Source: Rhodoferax_B ferrireducens_A
GTDB lineage: Bacteria > Pseudomonadota > Gammaproteobacteria > Burkholderiales > Burkholderiaceae_C
Direction: 5' to 3'
DNA length: 64,000 nucleotides
Assembly (NCBI RefSeq): GCF_031458075.1
Contig: NZ_JAVDXT010000001.1
Span: forward strand, 1,736,001 to 1,800,000
Made by a program: the position numbers and the translations under genes. Within the stretch, counting starts at the first letter, position 1. Every line of letters starts with the position of its first letter. The notes beneath the pieces are model-generated. The model searched no databases. It saw only the letters and a list, made by a program, of their open reading frames with translations, and was not told the DNA's origin. Positions 33,797 through 40,788 of the stretch are shown in pieces.

Positions 33797-34318
33797 ATGG
33801 CTTCCATCCTGCCCCTCACCGAGACCGACCCGATCGACGCCCTGCTGTCGGCCCACGGCCTGCGCCGCACCACCGCCGCACGCCTGGTTCTGGGCTGGCT
33901 ACTGGCCCACCCGGACACCAGCTACACCCACGCCCAGCTGCAACTGGCCCTGGTCGGCGACGACGCCGAAGCCCCCGGCGTCACGCTGGACCGCGTCACC
34001 CTGTACCGCCTGATCGACCGCCTGACCCAGGTGGGCCTGCTGCTGTGCCGGGTCGACGCCAGCCGCGTGCGCCGCTACCAGGCCATGCCGACCAGCGTGC
34101 ACGCCATCCCGCATTTCGAATGCCAAAGCTGCCACCGCGATAGCCCGCTGGCCGGCGCGCTGCGGGCCAACGGCGTGGACCTGGAGCGCGCCGCCGAGTC
34201 GGCCATGCAGGCGCTGAAGGCCCTGGGCTACCAGGGCATGAGCATGGACTTCGCGGTGCGCGGCGTCTGCGCCGACTGCGCCACCGGTACCACGCCACCG
34301 CAAGGTGTGCCCGCGTGA
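33797..34318 (+). CDS. zur: Fur-family transcriptional repressor, Zur-like
   Basis: 173 residues. N-terminal winged helix (about 10-90; LSAHGLRRTTAARLVLGWLL, VTLDRVTLYRLIDRLTQVGLL) and a C-terminal dimerisation domain with two Cys pairs, FECQSCHRDS and GVCADCATG, forming the structural zinc site. Placement amid znuCBA and COG0523 genes supports zinc sensing rather than iron. ATG 33797 gives MASILPLTETDPIDALL; an upstream GTG at 33758 would cover the operators. The stop overlaps the GTG start of the next gene (GTGA), so zur heads its own operon and is probably autoregulated. Confidence 0.88.
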   Translation: MASILPLTETDPIDALLSAHGLRRTTAARLVLGWLLAHPDTSYTHAQLQLALVGDDAEAPGVTLDRVTLYRLIDRLTQVGLLLCRVDASRVRRYQAMPTSVHAIPHFECQSCHRDSPLAGALRANGVDLERAAESAMQALKALGYQGMSMDFAVRGVCADCATGTTPPQGVPA

Positions 34319-34983
34319 TCCGCACTACCGGCCTGGCCTATGGCTACGCGCAAGCACCTGCCATCAGCTTCCCCGACATCGATGTGGCCCAGGGCGGCGT
34401 GCTGCTGCTCAAAGGCCCGTCGGGCGCGGGCAAATCCACCTGGCTGGCGCTGGCTGCCGGCCTGCTGCGGCCCAGCCGCGGCCAGATCGAGGTCGCCGGG
34501 CAAGACCTCACTGCTCTTAAAAAAGTAGCTGCCGACGCATGGCGGGCGGGCGCTATCGGCTTCTTACCCCAAAAACTCCATTTGAGCGAAGCGCTGACCG
34601 TGGCCGGCAACCTGGCCATGGCCCAATGGGCGGCCGGTGTGCCCGACGACCCGAACGCGGTGCAGCGCACGCTGGAGGCTTTGGACCTGGTAGCGCTGGC
34701 CGGCCGCAAGCCGCGCCAGCTGTCCGGCGGCCAGGCCCAGCGCGTGGCCCTGGCCCGCGCCGTGCTGCTGCAGCCCAAGGTGATCCTGGCCGACGAGCCC
34801 ACGGCCAGCCTGGACGATGCCGCGGCCCAGGCCGCATTGCAGTTGCTGCAAGCCAGCGCCGAACGCTGCCAGGCCACCCTGGTGATCGCCACCCATGACG
34901 CCCGGGTGGCGGCGGCCTTGCCCAGGGCAACCACATGCCAAATCGGCAGCCAGCGCATATTCAATCTGCAGGAGGCGCTATGA
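34315..34983 (+). CDS. MacB/LolD-like ABC transporter ATP-binding protein in the zur operon
   Basis: 222 residues. Walker A GPSGAGKSTWLALAAGLL, signature LSGGQAQRVALARAVL, Walker B VILADEPTASLDD and switch His in IATHDARV. It pairs with the FtsX-type permease gene that follows (ATGA overlap). GTG 34315 overlaps the zur stop. Similar ATPase-permease pairs under Zur control are known in Vibrio (the zrg genes), but the transported species is unsettled. The stretch LKKVAADAWRAGAIGF is coded by A+T-richer DNA resembling half of the interspersed repeat. Confidence 0.87.
   Translation: MIRTTGLAYGYAQAPAISFPDIDVAQGGVLLLKGPSGAGKSTWLALAAGLLRPSRGQIEVAGQDLTALKKVAADAWRAGAIGFLPQKLHLSEALTVAGNLAMAQWAAGVPDDPNAVQRTLEALDLVALAGRKPRQLSGGQAQRVALARAVLLQPKVILADEPTASLDDAAAQAALQLLQASAERCQATLVIATHDARVAAALPRATTCQIGSQRIFNLQEAL
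34508..34540 (+). repeat. Possible half repeat inside the MacB-like ATPase gene
   Basis: CTTAAAAAAGTAGCTGCCGA followed by CGCATGG resembles the left half AAAGTAGCTGCTCGCGCAT of the copy at 53821. The protein aligns with ordinary LolD/MacB length here, so a replacement of codons rather than an insertion would be needed, or the match is chance. Confidence 0.3.
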
Positions 34984-36182
34984 ATATCGTAGCTATCGCC
35001 TTCCGCTACCTGTGGTCGCGGCCGCTGACTGCGGCTTTGAACCTGCTGCTGCTGGCGCTGGGCCTGGCCAGCATCACCTTCGTCTGGCTGGTCAGCACCC
35101 AGATGGACCGGGCGTTTGAACGCGACCTGGCCGGCATCGACGCCGTGGTCGGCGCCAAGGGCAGCCCTATGCAGCTGATACTGGCCGGTGTGTTCCACAT
35201 CGATGTGCCGCCCGGCAACATCCCGCTGGCGGCGGTAAAAGAGATGGAAAAAGACCCGCGCATCGCCAAGCTGATCCCCATCAGCCTTGGCGATACCTTC
35301 CGCGGCTTCCGCATCGTCGGCACCACCACCGCCTACGCCGAGCATTACGACGCCAAGCTGGCCCAGGGTGCGCTCTGGACCCAGGCGATGCAAACCGTGG
35401 TTGGCGCCCAGGTGGCGCAGAACACCGGCCTCAGCGTCGGCGCCAAGTTCTACGGCTCGCACGGCTTGGGCGGCGGCGGGCATATCCATGGCGACTTCCC
35501 CTATACCGTGACCGGTGTGCTGGCCCCCTGCGGCTGCGTACTGGACCGGCTGGTGCTGACCGCCACCGAATCGGTGTGGAAGGTGCACGAAAAGGCCACG
35601 GCCCTGGACGACGAAGACCAGAAGATCATGGAAGAAGAGCGCGAGATCACCCTGGCGCTGATCACCTACAAAAGTCCGCTGGCGGCGGTGAGCTTTCCGC
35701 GCTTCATCAACACCACCACCGAGATGCAGGCCGCGGCGCCGGCGGTGGAAATCACCCGCTTGCTGCGCATGGTGGGCGTGGGCACCGAGGTGCTGCGCGG
35801 CTTTGGCGCAGTGCTGCTGCTGACCGCCGGCCTGAGCGTCTTCATCGCCCTGTGGAACGCTGTGCGCGAGCGCCGCGCCGACCTGGCCATGCTGCGCATG
35901 CTGGGCGCGCCACCGGCCAAGATCGCCGGCCTGGTGCTGTGCGAAGCCCTGCTGCTGGCCGCCATGGCCACGGCCCTGGGCCTGCTCGCCGGCCATGGGC
36001 TGGCCGAACTGGTCGGCAGCTGGCTGCAGGCCGAGGGCTCGCTGCCGCTGACCGGCTGGATCTGGTTGCCGTCCGAATGGTGGGTACCGCTGCTGGGCGC
36101 CGTGGTGGCCGCGCTGGCCGCCGCGCTGCCGGCTATGGGCGCGTATCGGCTGGACGTGACCACGCTATTGAATAACCGTTAA
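34980..36182 (+). CDS. FtsX-like ABC transporter permease in the zur operon
   Basis: 400 residues, MacB-type topology. One N-terminal helix (PLTAALNLLLLALGLASITFVWLV), a large periplasmic domain (about 45-260), then three C-terminal helices with the FtsX block AVRERRADLAMLRMLGAPPAKIAGLVLCEALLL. The periplasmic domain has a His/Gly/Cys cluster, SHGLGGGGHIHGDFP and APCGCVLD, that might bind metal. AGGAGG precedes the ATG. With the ATPase it could move a zinc-related ligand or envelope component; direction unknown. Confidence 0.86.
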   Translation: MNIVAIAFRYLWSRPLTAALNLLLLALGLASITFVWLVSTQMDRAFERDLAGIDAVVGAKGSPMQLILAGVFHIDVPPGNIPLAAVKEMEKDPRIAKLIPISLGDTFRGFRIVGTTTAYAEHYDAKLAQGALWTQAMQTVVGAQVAQNTGLSVGAKFYGSHGLGGGGHIHGDFPYTVTGVLAPCGCVLDRLVLTATESVWKVHEKATALDDEDQKIMEEEREITLALITYKSPLAAVSFPRFINTTTEMQAAAPAVEITRLLRMVGVGTEVLRGFGAVLLLTAGLSVFIALWNAVRERRADLAMLRMLGAPPAKIAGLVLCEALLLAAMATALGLLAGHGLAELVGSWLQAEGSLPLTGWIWLPSEWWVPLLGAVVAALAAALPAMGAYRLDVTTLLNNR

Positions 36183-36201
36183 CTTTTTACTGGAGCTATG
36201 C

Positions 36202-36444
36202 ATGACCAAAACCCTCGCCACCCTGATCCTGTCCAGCCTGCTGGCCGCCAGCGCCTTTGCCGCCGAAAGCGACAAGGACACCAAGGAAGACGTGGCCCGC
36301 CACCGTGCGATCGCCGCCGCCCATGAGAACGCCGCCAAGTGCCGCGAGGCAGGTAAAGGTGAAGATTTATGCGTCAAGGAACTGCAAGCCGCTTGCAAGG
36401 GTCTGGCTATTGGAAAATACTGCGGAATGAAGCACGAACACTGA
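36202..36444 (+). CDS. Small exported cysteine-containing protein of the zur operon
   Basis: 80 residues. A clear signal peptide (MTKTLATLILSSLLAASAFA) is followed by a charged, mostly helical mature part of about 60 residues with four cysteines (AKCREA, DLCVKE, AACKGL, KYCGMK) and the terminal KHEH. No family recognised. The Cys and His content, with the operon context, suggests periplasmic metal binding, which is inference. GGAG lies nine bases ahead of ATG 36202. Confidence 0.65.
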   Translation: MTKTLATLILSSLLAASAFAAESDKDTKEDVARHRAIAAAHENAAKCREAGKGEDLCVKELQAACKGLAIGKYCGMKHEH

Positions 36445-36457
36445 AGAGGATGGCCGC

Positions 36458-36964
36458 ATGCACCGTTTTGCAATCACCCTACTGGGCGCGTTGACCCTGG
36501 GCTCGGCGCTGGCGCAGACGCAGCCGCTGGGTTCCATTGACCTGCCGGCCGGCACCGGCGCGGGCTACCACAGCCCGAACAGCCCGTTTGCGCCACTGGC
36601 CGAGCGCGCCGACGTGGTGCCCTGGTCGGTGCTGACGGCGGTGAAGACCCGGGCCGAGAAGAACCGCATCCTGCCGCACTTCGGCCTGGCCCAGCTGGCC
36701 TTGCACCAGAAGACCCAGCGGGTCCAGGGCTTCATGATGCCGCTGGAGCCAGGCGAGCGGCAAAAGCATTTCCTGATCAGCTCGGTGCCGCTGACCTGCT
36801 CGTTCTGCCTGCCCGGCGGACCCGAGAGCATGGTCGAGGTCAAGACCAAGACCCCGGTCAAATACAGTATGGAGCCGGTGGTGGTGGAGGGTACGTTCGC
36901 GGTGCTGAACGACGACCCATATGGCCTGTACTACCGCATGGTGGACGCGACCAGCGTCAAGTGA
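36458..36964 (+). CDS. Periplasmic DUF3299 protein of the zur operon
   Basis: 168 residues. The signal peptide is MHRFAITLLGALTLGSALA. The mature part has the DUF3299 pattern: VPWSVLTAV...ILPHFGLAQLALHQKTQRVQGFMMPLE near the start, then LISSVPLTCSFCLPGGPESMVEV with a CxxC pair, and VVVEGTFAVLNDDPYGLYYRMVDA. DUF3299 proteins often accompany Zur-regulated MacB-like transporters, supporting a joint role. Biochemical activity unknown. It ends the rightward zinc operon. Confidence 0.78.
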   Translation: MHRFAITLLGALTLGSALAQTQPLGSIDLPAGTGAGYHSPNSPFAPLAERADVVPWSVLTAVKTRAEKNRILPHFGLAQLALHQKTQRVQGFMMPLEPGERQKHFLISSVPLTCSFCLPGGPESMVEVKTKTPVKYSMEPVVVEGTFAVLNDDPYGLYYRMVDATSVK

Positions 36965-37203
36965 TTAGTCTTTGTTGAACTAAACCGCTGACGCGGTGGT
37001 TGGCCATCACAGGCCACCACGGTGTTTAAAAACCACCCAAGCCACTTCATAATCCGATCCAATAAATGGGGGGAACTTTCAAACCTCTATCGCGACTGCC
37101 TCAGCAGGCAGTTCAGTGCAACATGGTTTATCGGCCGCGGGAGGTGTTTGGGTTTCTACGAGCATTGCAGCGCGGCAGATAACGTTAATCATTAGGGGTT
37201 CTC
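36965..37203. other. Intergenic region after the zinc operon
   Basis: 239 bases, less G+C-rich than the surroundings. GTGGTTGGCC at 36996-37005 and GGCCACCAC at 37012-37020 can form a hairpin, followed downstream by TTTAAAAA; this may end the zur operon. A second inverted repeat ACTGCC-TCAGCA-GGCAGT lies at 37095-37112. No gene, integrase site or tRNA was recognised. Confidence 0.4.
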
Positions 37204-37986
37204 ATGGGGGCTTGGGGCGCAACTCTGTATTCAGACGACACGACATGCGAAGTGCGCGACGCTTATGTCGAAAATCTGAAACATGGCCTATCTGACACTG
37301 AGGCCTATGAACGCATATTGCGCGGCTACGCCGATCTACTGGACGATCGTGAGGTCGCGTGCCTCGTCTACTTTGCACTGGCTGATACGGCCTGGAAGTT
37401 TGGTCGCCTTCACAAAGATGTCAAAGCGAGAGCGCTTGAGCTGACCCGACAGGGCGGGGATGTATTTGTTTGGGAACGTGATGCACCTGGCGAAGTCCCA
37501 GCAAGAAGAAAAGCGCTCCGTTCGCTGGAGACGAGGTTGCTATCTGACCAGCCAGCACCGAAACCAATTAAGGTATTGAAACCAAAACCGAAGAAGATAC
37601 GGACAACCGCCCCAGTTGGTTCGGTGTTCTTATTGAAGCTACCGAATGGGTACAAGGCAATGCTTGTCTTGGTTGGCTTTATCGATCTCAGCAGAAGCGT
37701 TGATCCTGTATTTTCGGTTTTGAACTGGTTGGGAACGGACTTGCCTTCGCAGGTTGAATTGGACAATGCTGCGAGAACGGCAATGCAGTTTCAGTCGGGC
37801 CTCGGCGACATGGCGCACATCGGCATCCTCCCAGAAGACGAACGGAAGAGCGTTATGGCTGATCTCGAGGCTACAGGGCAGTCTACTGCGACCGAAATGC
37901 CGTACAACCCTGAGAGTTTCGTGTTCAAATTCGCAGAGGCAATTGGCAACGAGATCAGCGCCCACTTCGTTGATCGGAACCCCTAA
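37204..37986 (+). CDS. Unknown protein with MGAWG start (DUF4259/immunity-like), atypical base composition
   Basis: 260 residues, cytoplasmic. The opening MGAWGATLYSDDTTCEVRDAY is a widespread motif in uncharacterised proteins often found beside toxins or in accessory DNA. Residues about 115-135 are Lys/Pro-rich (PAPKPIKVLKPKPKKIR), a linker, and the C-terminal half has no recognised domain. Codon use is visibly more A+T-rich than neighbours, so recent transfer is likely. It converges on the RipA-like gene with a 7-base gap. Function unknown; an immunity or stress role is only a guess. Confidence 0.7.
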   Translation: MGAWGATLYSDDTTCEVRDAYVENLKHGLSDTEAYERILRGYADLLDDREVACLVYFALADTAWKFGRLHKDVKARALELTRQGGDVFVWERDAPGEVPARRKALRSLETRLLSDQPAPKPIKVLKPKPKKIRTTAPVGSVFLLKLPNGYKAMLVLVGFIDLSRSVDPVFSVLNWLGTDLPSQVELDNAARTAMQFQSGLGDMAHIGILPEDERKSVMADLEATGQSTATEMPYNPESFVFKFAEAIGNEISAHFVDRNP

Positions 37987-37993
37987 CTCTCGG

Positions 37994-38479
37994 TCAAACC
38001 CTGTACAGCGTTATCGCCAGCAGCAGGTACAGCAGGCCAAAGCACACCGGCACCCAGTTCTCCACATGGGTCAGCGGCAGGTAGAGCCTGGCGTTGGTGC
38101 CGCGGCCCATGGCAGTCCATTCGGCGTCGTAGGGGGCGACCGGCAGCATCTGCTCCAGCGCATGCACCACCTTGAACTTGGCCGAGTTCAGCTGGCGGTA
38201 GGAATACACCACGCGCCACCAGATAAAACACAGCAGCATCACCGCCAGAAACGGCGCCAGCCCGACCAGGCTGGGCTGTAGCACTTTTTCCTTCAGCAGC
38301 ACGGTGAAGGCGGTGATCAATGCGGTGTGCACGCCCACGAAAAATGAGTTTGCCAGTATGCGCCGGGCGCTGACCCTGTCGGCCATCTCCACGTACAGCT
38401 TGTACTGTTCAAAGAAATGCTTTTCGTATTCGGCACCGTAGGCCGCCTTGGTTTGCCGCAGCAGTGGGAGCTCGTCCAT
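37994..38479 (-). CDS. RipA-like small integral membrane protein, third gene of the TIR operon
   Basis: 161 residues. An N-terminal helical region (FEQYKLYVEMADRVSARRILANSFF) leads into two membrane helices (about 44-62 and 70-90). A conserved cytoplasmic block follows (WWRVVYSYRQLNSAKFKVVHALEQMLP and YDAEWTAMGRG), then LTHVENWVPVCFGLLYLLLAITL as a third helix. This resembles the RipA-family octameric membrane proteins, which turn up in accessory and defence-like loci. It starts two bases after the lipoprotein gene, so it belongs to the same transcript. Confidence 0.7.
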   Translation of the reverse strand: MDELPLLRQTKAAYGAEYEKHFFEQYKLYVEMADRVSARRILANSFFVGVHTALITAFTVLLKEKVLQPSLVGLAPFLAVMLLCFIWWRVVYSYRQLNSAKFKVVHALEQMLPVAPYDAEWTAMGRGTNARLYLPLTHVENWVPVCFGLLYLLLAITLYRV

Positions 38480-38481
38480 GG

Positions 38482-39735
38482 TCAGCAGCCTATGACCTTG
38501 AATTCGACGCGCCGGTCCAGCGCGTCCGACGCATCGTCACGGCCATTGCCGACCATGGTTTGGCGCGAGCCCATGCCGTTGGCAATGCTACGTTTGCCCA
38601 GCGCCGGGCTGCTGGCTTCGAGCCGGGTCTTCACATATTCGGCGCGCAGCAGCGACAGCCTTTCGTTCAGCGGCTCGGGCCCGGTGGCGCTGGTGTGGCC
38701 GGTGATCTCCAGGCAAGCCGCGCCGCTGGCGGCGCGGGTGGCGATGGATTTGAGCCACAGCGGGTAGGCCTCGGTCAGCCGGGTTTCGCTGCCAAAGGCG
38801 GTGGAGCCGGGGCGGAACAGGAACTTCACCGCCAGGCGCTTTTGCTCCAGCCCGAAGTCGACGATCTTGGCGAACGCGGCCTCGGCCCGGTCGCGCCGGC
38901 CCAGTTTCCAGTTGCTCAAGTAGATGCCGTTGTAGACCCGGAACTGGTCGCCGGCCGGGCTGCGCTGGGCGCTGCTGTACAGGTCCAGCGCCTCCTGGTA
39001 ACGGCCGGCGTCGTAGGCGTCCATGGCCTCGGCGACCTGGGCGGCGGCCAGGATGCGCTCGGTGTACAAGGCGTTGATTGGGTCGCCAGCGCGCGTGCCC
39101 TGGCAGGTGCGGATATAGCCGAGGGTGGCCGGGTCTTCGGTCCAGGCCGGTGCATCGCGGAAGCTGGCCAGCGGCGTCGGGTCGACTCCCTCGGGCTTGG
39201 AAAACGCCAGGCCCTTGCTCACCAGCTTGCCGGTCTTCAGGTCGGCCAGTGCAAAGCAGATGCGGTAGGCCTCGCGCACGCCGGCGCTCTGCCGCGCGGC
39301 GTTCACGCCGGTGAAGGTGCCTATCAGCACCAGCGGGCTGCGCGCCACATTGGCGGCGGAAAACGGCAGCAGCTCCAGCTGCGGATACTGCTCGCGGATC
39401 AGCGTCGCCAGCTTTTGCCCCATGGAGCGCGTGGTGTTCGACTGCGCGCCGGTCAGGCCGTCCACCAGCGGGTCGATCACCACCGGGTGGCGCGTGCCGG
39501 CGGCGGGCAGCTGGGCGTTCTTCAGCAGCGTGGTGGCCGCGGTCTGTACGGCTTCGTCGTAGGGCAGGATGGGCGGTGGTGGCGCCGCCGGCGCGGGAAC
39601 TGCGGGGGCCGCTGCGGTCGGCGCGGATGCGGCCGGAGCCGACGGCAGCGAGGGCAGGGCGATGCGGCCCGCCTGGCAGGCGCTGAGCAGCAGCGCGGCC
39701 AGCAGCATGCTGGTGGTGGGGGATGCGAATTTCAT
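38482..39735 (-). CDS. OmpA-domain lipoprotein with FlgO-like N-terminal region, second gene of the TIR operon
   Basis: 417 residues. Lipobox LLSAC with Cys20, then an Ala/Pro-rich spacer (about 25-60). Residues about 60-200 resemble FlgO/CsgG-type envelope domains (YDEAVQTAATTLLKN, VLIGTFTGVN, YRICFALADLKTGKLVSKGLA). A TPR-like helical part follows (YDAGRYQEALDLYSSAQRSPAGDQFRVYNG). The C-terminal OmpA peptidoglycan-binding domain has LEITGHTSATGPEPLNERLSLLRAEYVKTRL and DRRVEF. ATG 39735 overlaps the TIR stop (ATGA) and has AGGAG. It probably links the outer membrane to the cell wall. Confidence 0.82.
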   Translation of the reverse strand: MKFASPTTSMLLAALLLSACQAGRIALPSLPSAPAASAPTAAAPAVPAPAAPPPPILPYDEAVQTAATTLLKNAQLPAAGTRHPVVIDPLVDGLTGAQSNTTRSMGQKLATLIREQYPQLELLPFSAANVARSPLVLIGTFTGVNAARQSAGVREAYRICFALADLKTGKLVSKGLAFSKPEGVDPTPLASFRDAPAWTEDPATLGYIRTCQGTRAGDPINALYTERILAAAQVAEAMDAYDAGRYQEALDLYSSAQRSPAGDQFRVYNGIYLSNWKLGRRDRAEAAFAKIVDFGLEQKRLAVKFLFRPGSTAFGSETRLTEAYPLWLKSIATRAASGAACLEITGHTSATGPEPLNERLSLLRAEYVKTRLEASSPALGKRSIANGMGSRQTMVGNGRDDASDALDRRVEFKVIGC

Positions 39736-40559
39736 TTCTGGCACTCCTGTTGCAGGAACAACTGCGACTGGCTGGACAAGGCCTCGCCCAGCGCCTGCCG
39801 CTCCAGCAGCGCAGTGCAGCGTGGGTTGGCGGGGTTGGGCTTTTTCACCACCGGCGGGTTGCTGCGGATCGGCGGGGTCACGATGGCCACCGGGGTGGCC
39901 GGCGGTAGCAGGGTGGGCGTTGCCGATGCGCTGGGCGCTGGTGTGACGGCTGCGGTGGGCGCCGCCGTGACCGTGACCGGCGCGGTGACCGCCGGGCGTT
40001 CGGCCACCGTCTGCCGGCGTGCCAGCGCGGTCGCACCGAAATAGCCAACGACGGCCAGCATCAACAGCGAGGCGGCGCCACCCCAGAGCCAGGCCTGGAG
40101 AGTGACGGGCACCGGCACGGGCGGCGGCGGGTGTACCGGTGGTGGAGCTGGCGCTGCCACCACGGCGGGCGGGCCCAGCTTGTGGGCAATGTCCTGCAGT
40201 AGCTGCTGCAGGCCGGGGAACTCCGGGCTGCCGTCCCAGCCCACCAGATCCGCTGCCTGCACCTCGCGGAAGCCGGCGGGCGGGCGTACCCGGTCAATGA
40301 ACACCGGGATCAGCCGGCCCAGCAGGCGGCCTTCGGTGGCCTCTTCGCAGACCCATTCGCTGTGGATGGAGTTGTTTGACCAGAGCACCAGCATGCAGCG
40401 CATGTCTTGCAGCTCCTGCTCCAGCAGGCTGCGCCAGGTGACGCCGGCCGGCACACGGCGGTCCCACCAGACCGACCAGCCCGCAGTTTCCAGGGTGTGT
40501 GCCAGGCTGCGGACCCGCTCGCGGTCTTTCTCGTTGTAGCTCAGGAAGATGTCTGCCAT
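39732..40559 (-). CDS. Membrane-anchored TIR-domain protein, first gene of the TIR operon
   Basis: 275 residues. Residues 2-130 are a TIR domain: ADIFLSYNEKDRERV, WSVWWDRRVPAGVTW, LVLWSNNSIHSEWVCEEATEG. The putative catalytic Glu73 of TIR NADases lies in WVCEE. A Pro-rich linker (about 137-155) leads to one membrane helix (about 157-180; LWGGAASLLMLAVVGYFGATA), then an extracytoplasmic Ala/Thr/Pro-rich segment and a short Cys-containing end (CTALLERQALGEALSSQ). The TIR would face the cytoplasm and the tail the periplasm. ATG 40559 has AGGGGA upstream. Confidence 0.85.
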   Translation of the reverse strand: MADIFLSYNEKDRERVRSLAHTLETAGWSVWWDRRVPAGVTWRSLLEQELQDMRCMLVLWSNNSIHSEWVCEEATEGRLLGRLIPVFIDRVRPPAGFREVQAADLVGWDGSPEFPGLQQLLQDIAHKLGPPAVVAAPAPPPVHPPPPVPVPVTLQAWLWGGAASLLMLAVVGYFGATALARRQTVAERPAVTAPVTVTAAPTAAVTPAPSASATPTLLPPATPVAIVTPPIRSNPPVVKKPNPANPRCTALLERQALGEALSSQSQLFLQQECQK

Positions 40560-40658
40560 GACGTTCCCCTGCGGCAAGGCCCGTCCGGCTGCGCGGTGCG
40601 CACAGGGCTGGGTCGGCTCAGCCCGAAGATATTACACGCAGAGTTGCCGGTGCAGCAC

Positions 40659-40695
40659 GATGTGTATCCGGGGCCAACGGCTGCGGTTACACATC
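40659..40695. promoter_or_regulatory. Inverted repeat upstream of the TIR operon
   Basis: Perfect 8-base arms GATGTGTA (40659-40666) and TACACATC (40688-40695) flank 21 bases. They lie about 100 bases upstream of the TIR start. A minus-strand TAATAT -10 candidate sits at 40629-40634, so the inverted repeat would cover the upstream promoter region. It may be a regulator site; no regulator is linked. Confidence 0.35.
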
Positions 40696-40720
40696 CGATG
40701 GCGCCGTATGGCGCTCAGAA

Positions 40721-40788
40721 TTACAAGCTTTTTAGCCGCCTGGCGCAGGTACTACCTGCGCAGGAAGCTATGCTTTACATAGCAAATC
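40721..40788 (-). repeat. Interspersed repeat between the aldehyde dehydrogenase and TIR operons
   Basis: On the minus strand: AGCATAGCTTCCTGCGCAGG, then TAGTACCTGCGCCAGGCGGC, then TAAAAAGCTTGTAATTC. Arms CCTGCGCAGGTA/TACCTGCGC are strongly self-complementary. The AAAGCTTGTAA end is the same as in the copy at 30924. It follows directly after the dehydrogenase stop and may form a hairpin there. Confidence 0.8.

Noticed and set aside
36965..37203. Possible integron attC-like or phage attachment site ahead of the MGAWG gene (TAACGTTAATC and nearby hairpins)
   Set aside because: The conserved GTTRRRY/RYYYAAC core pair is not present in the right order, and no matching site follows the gene.
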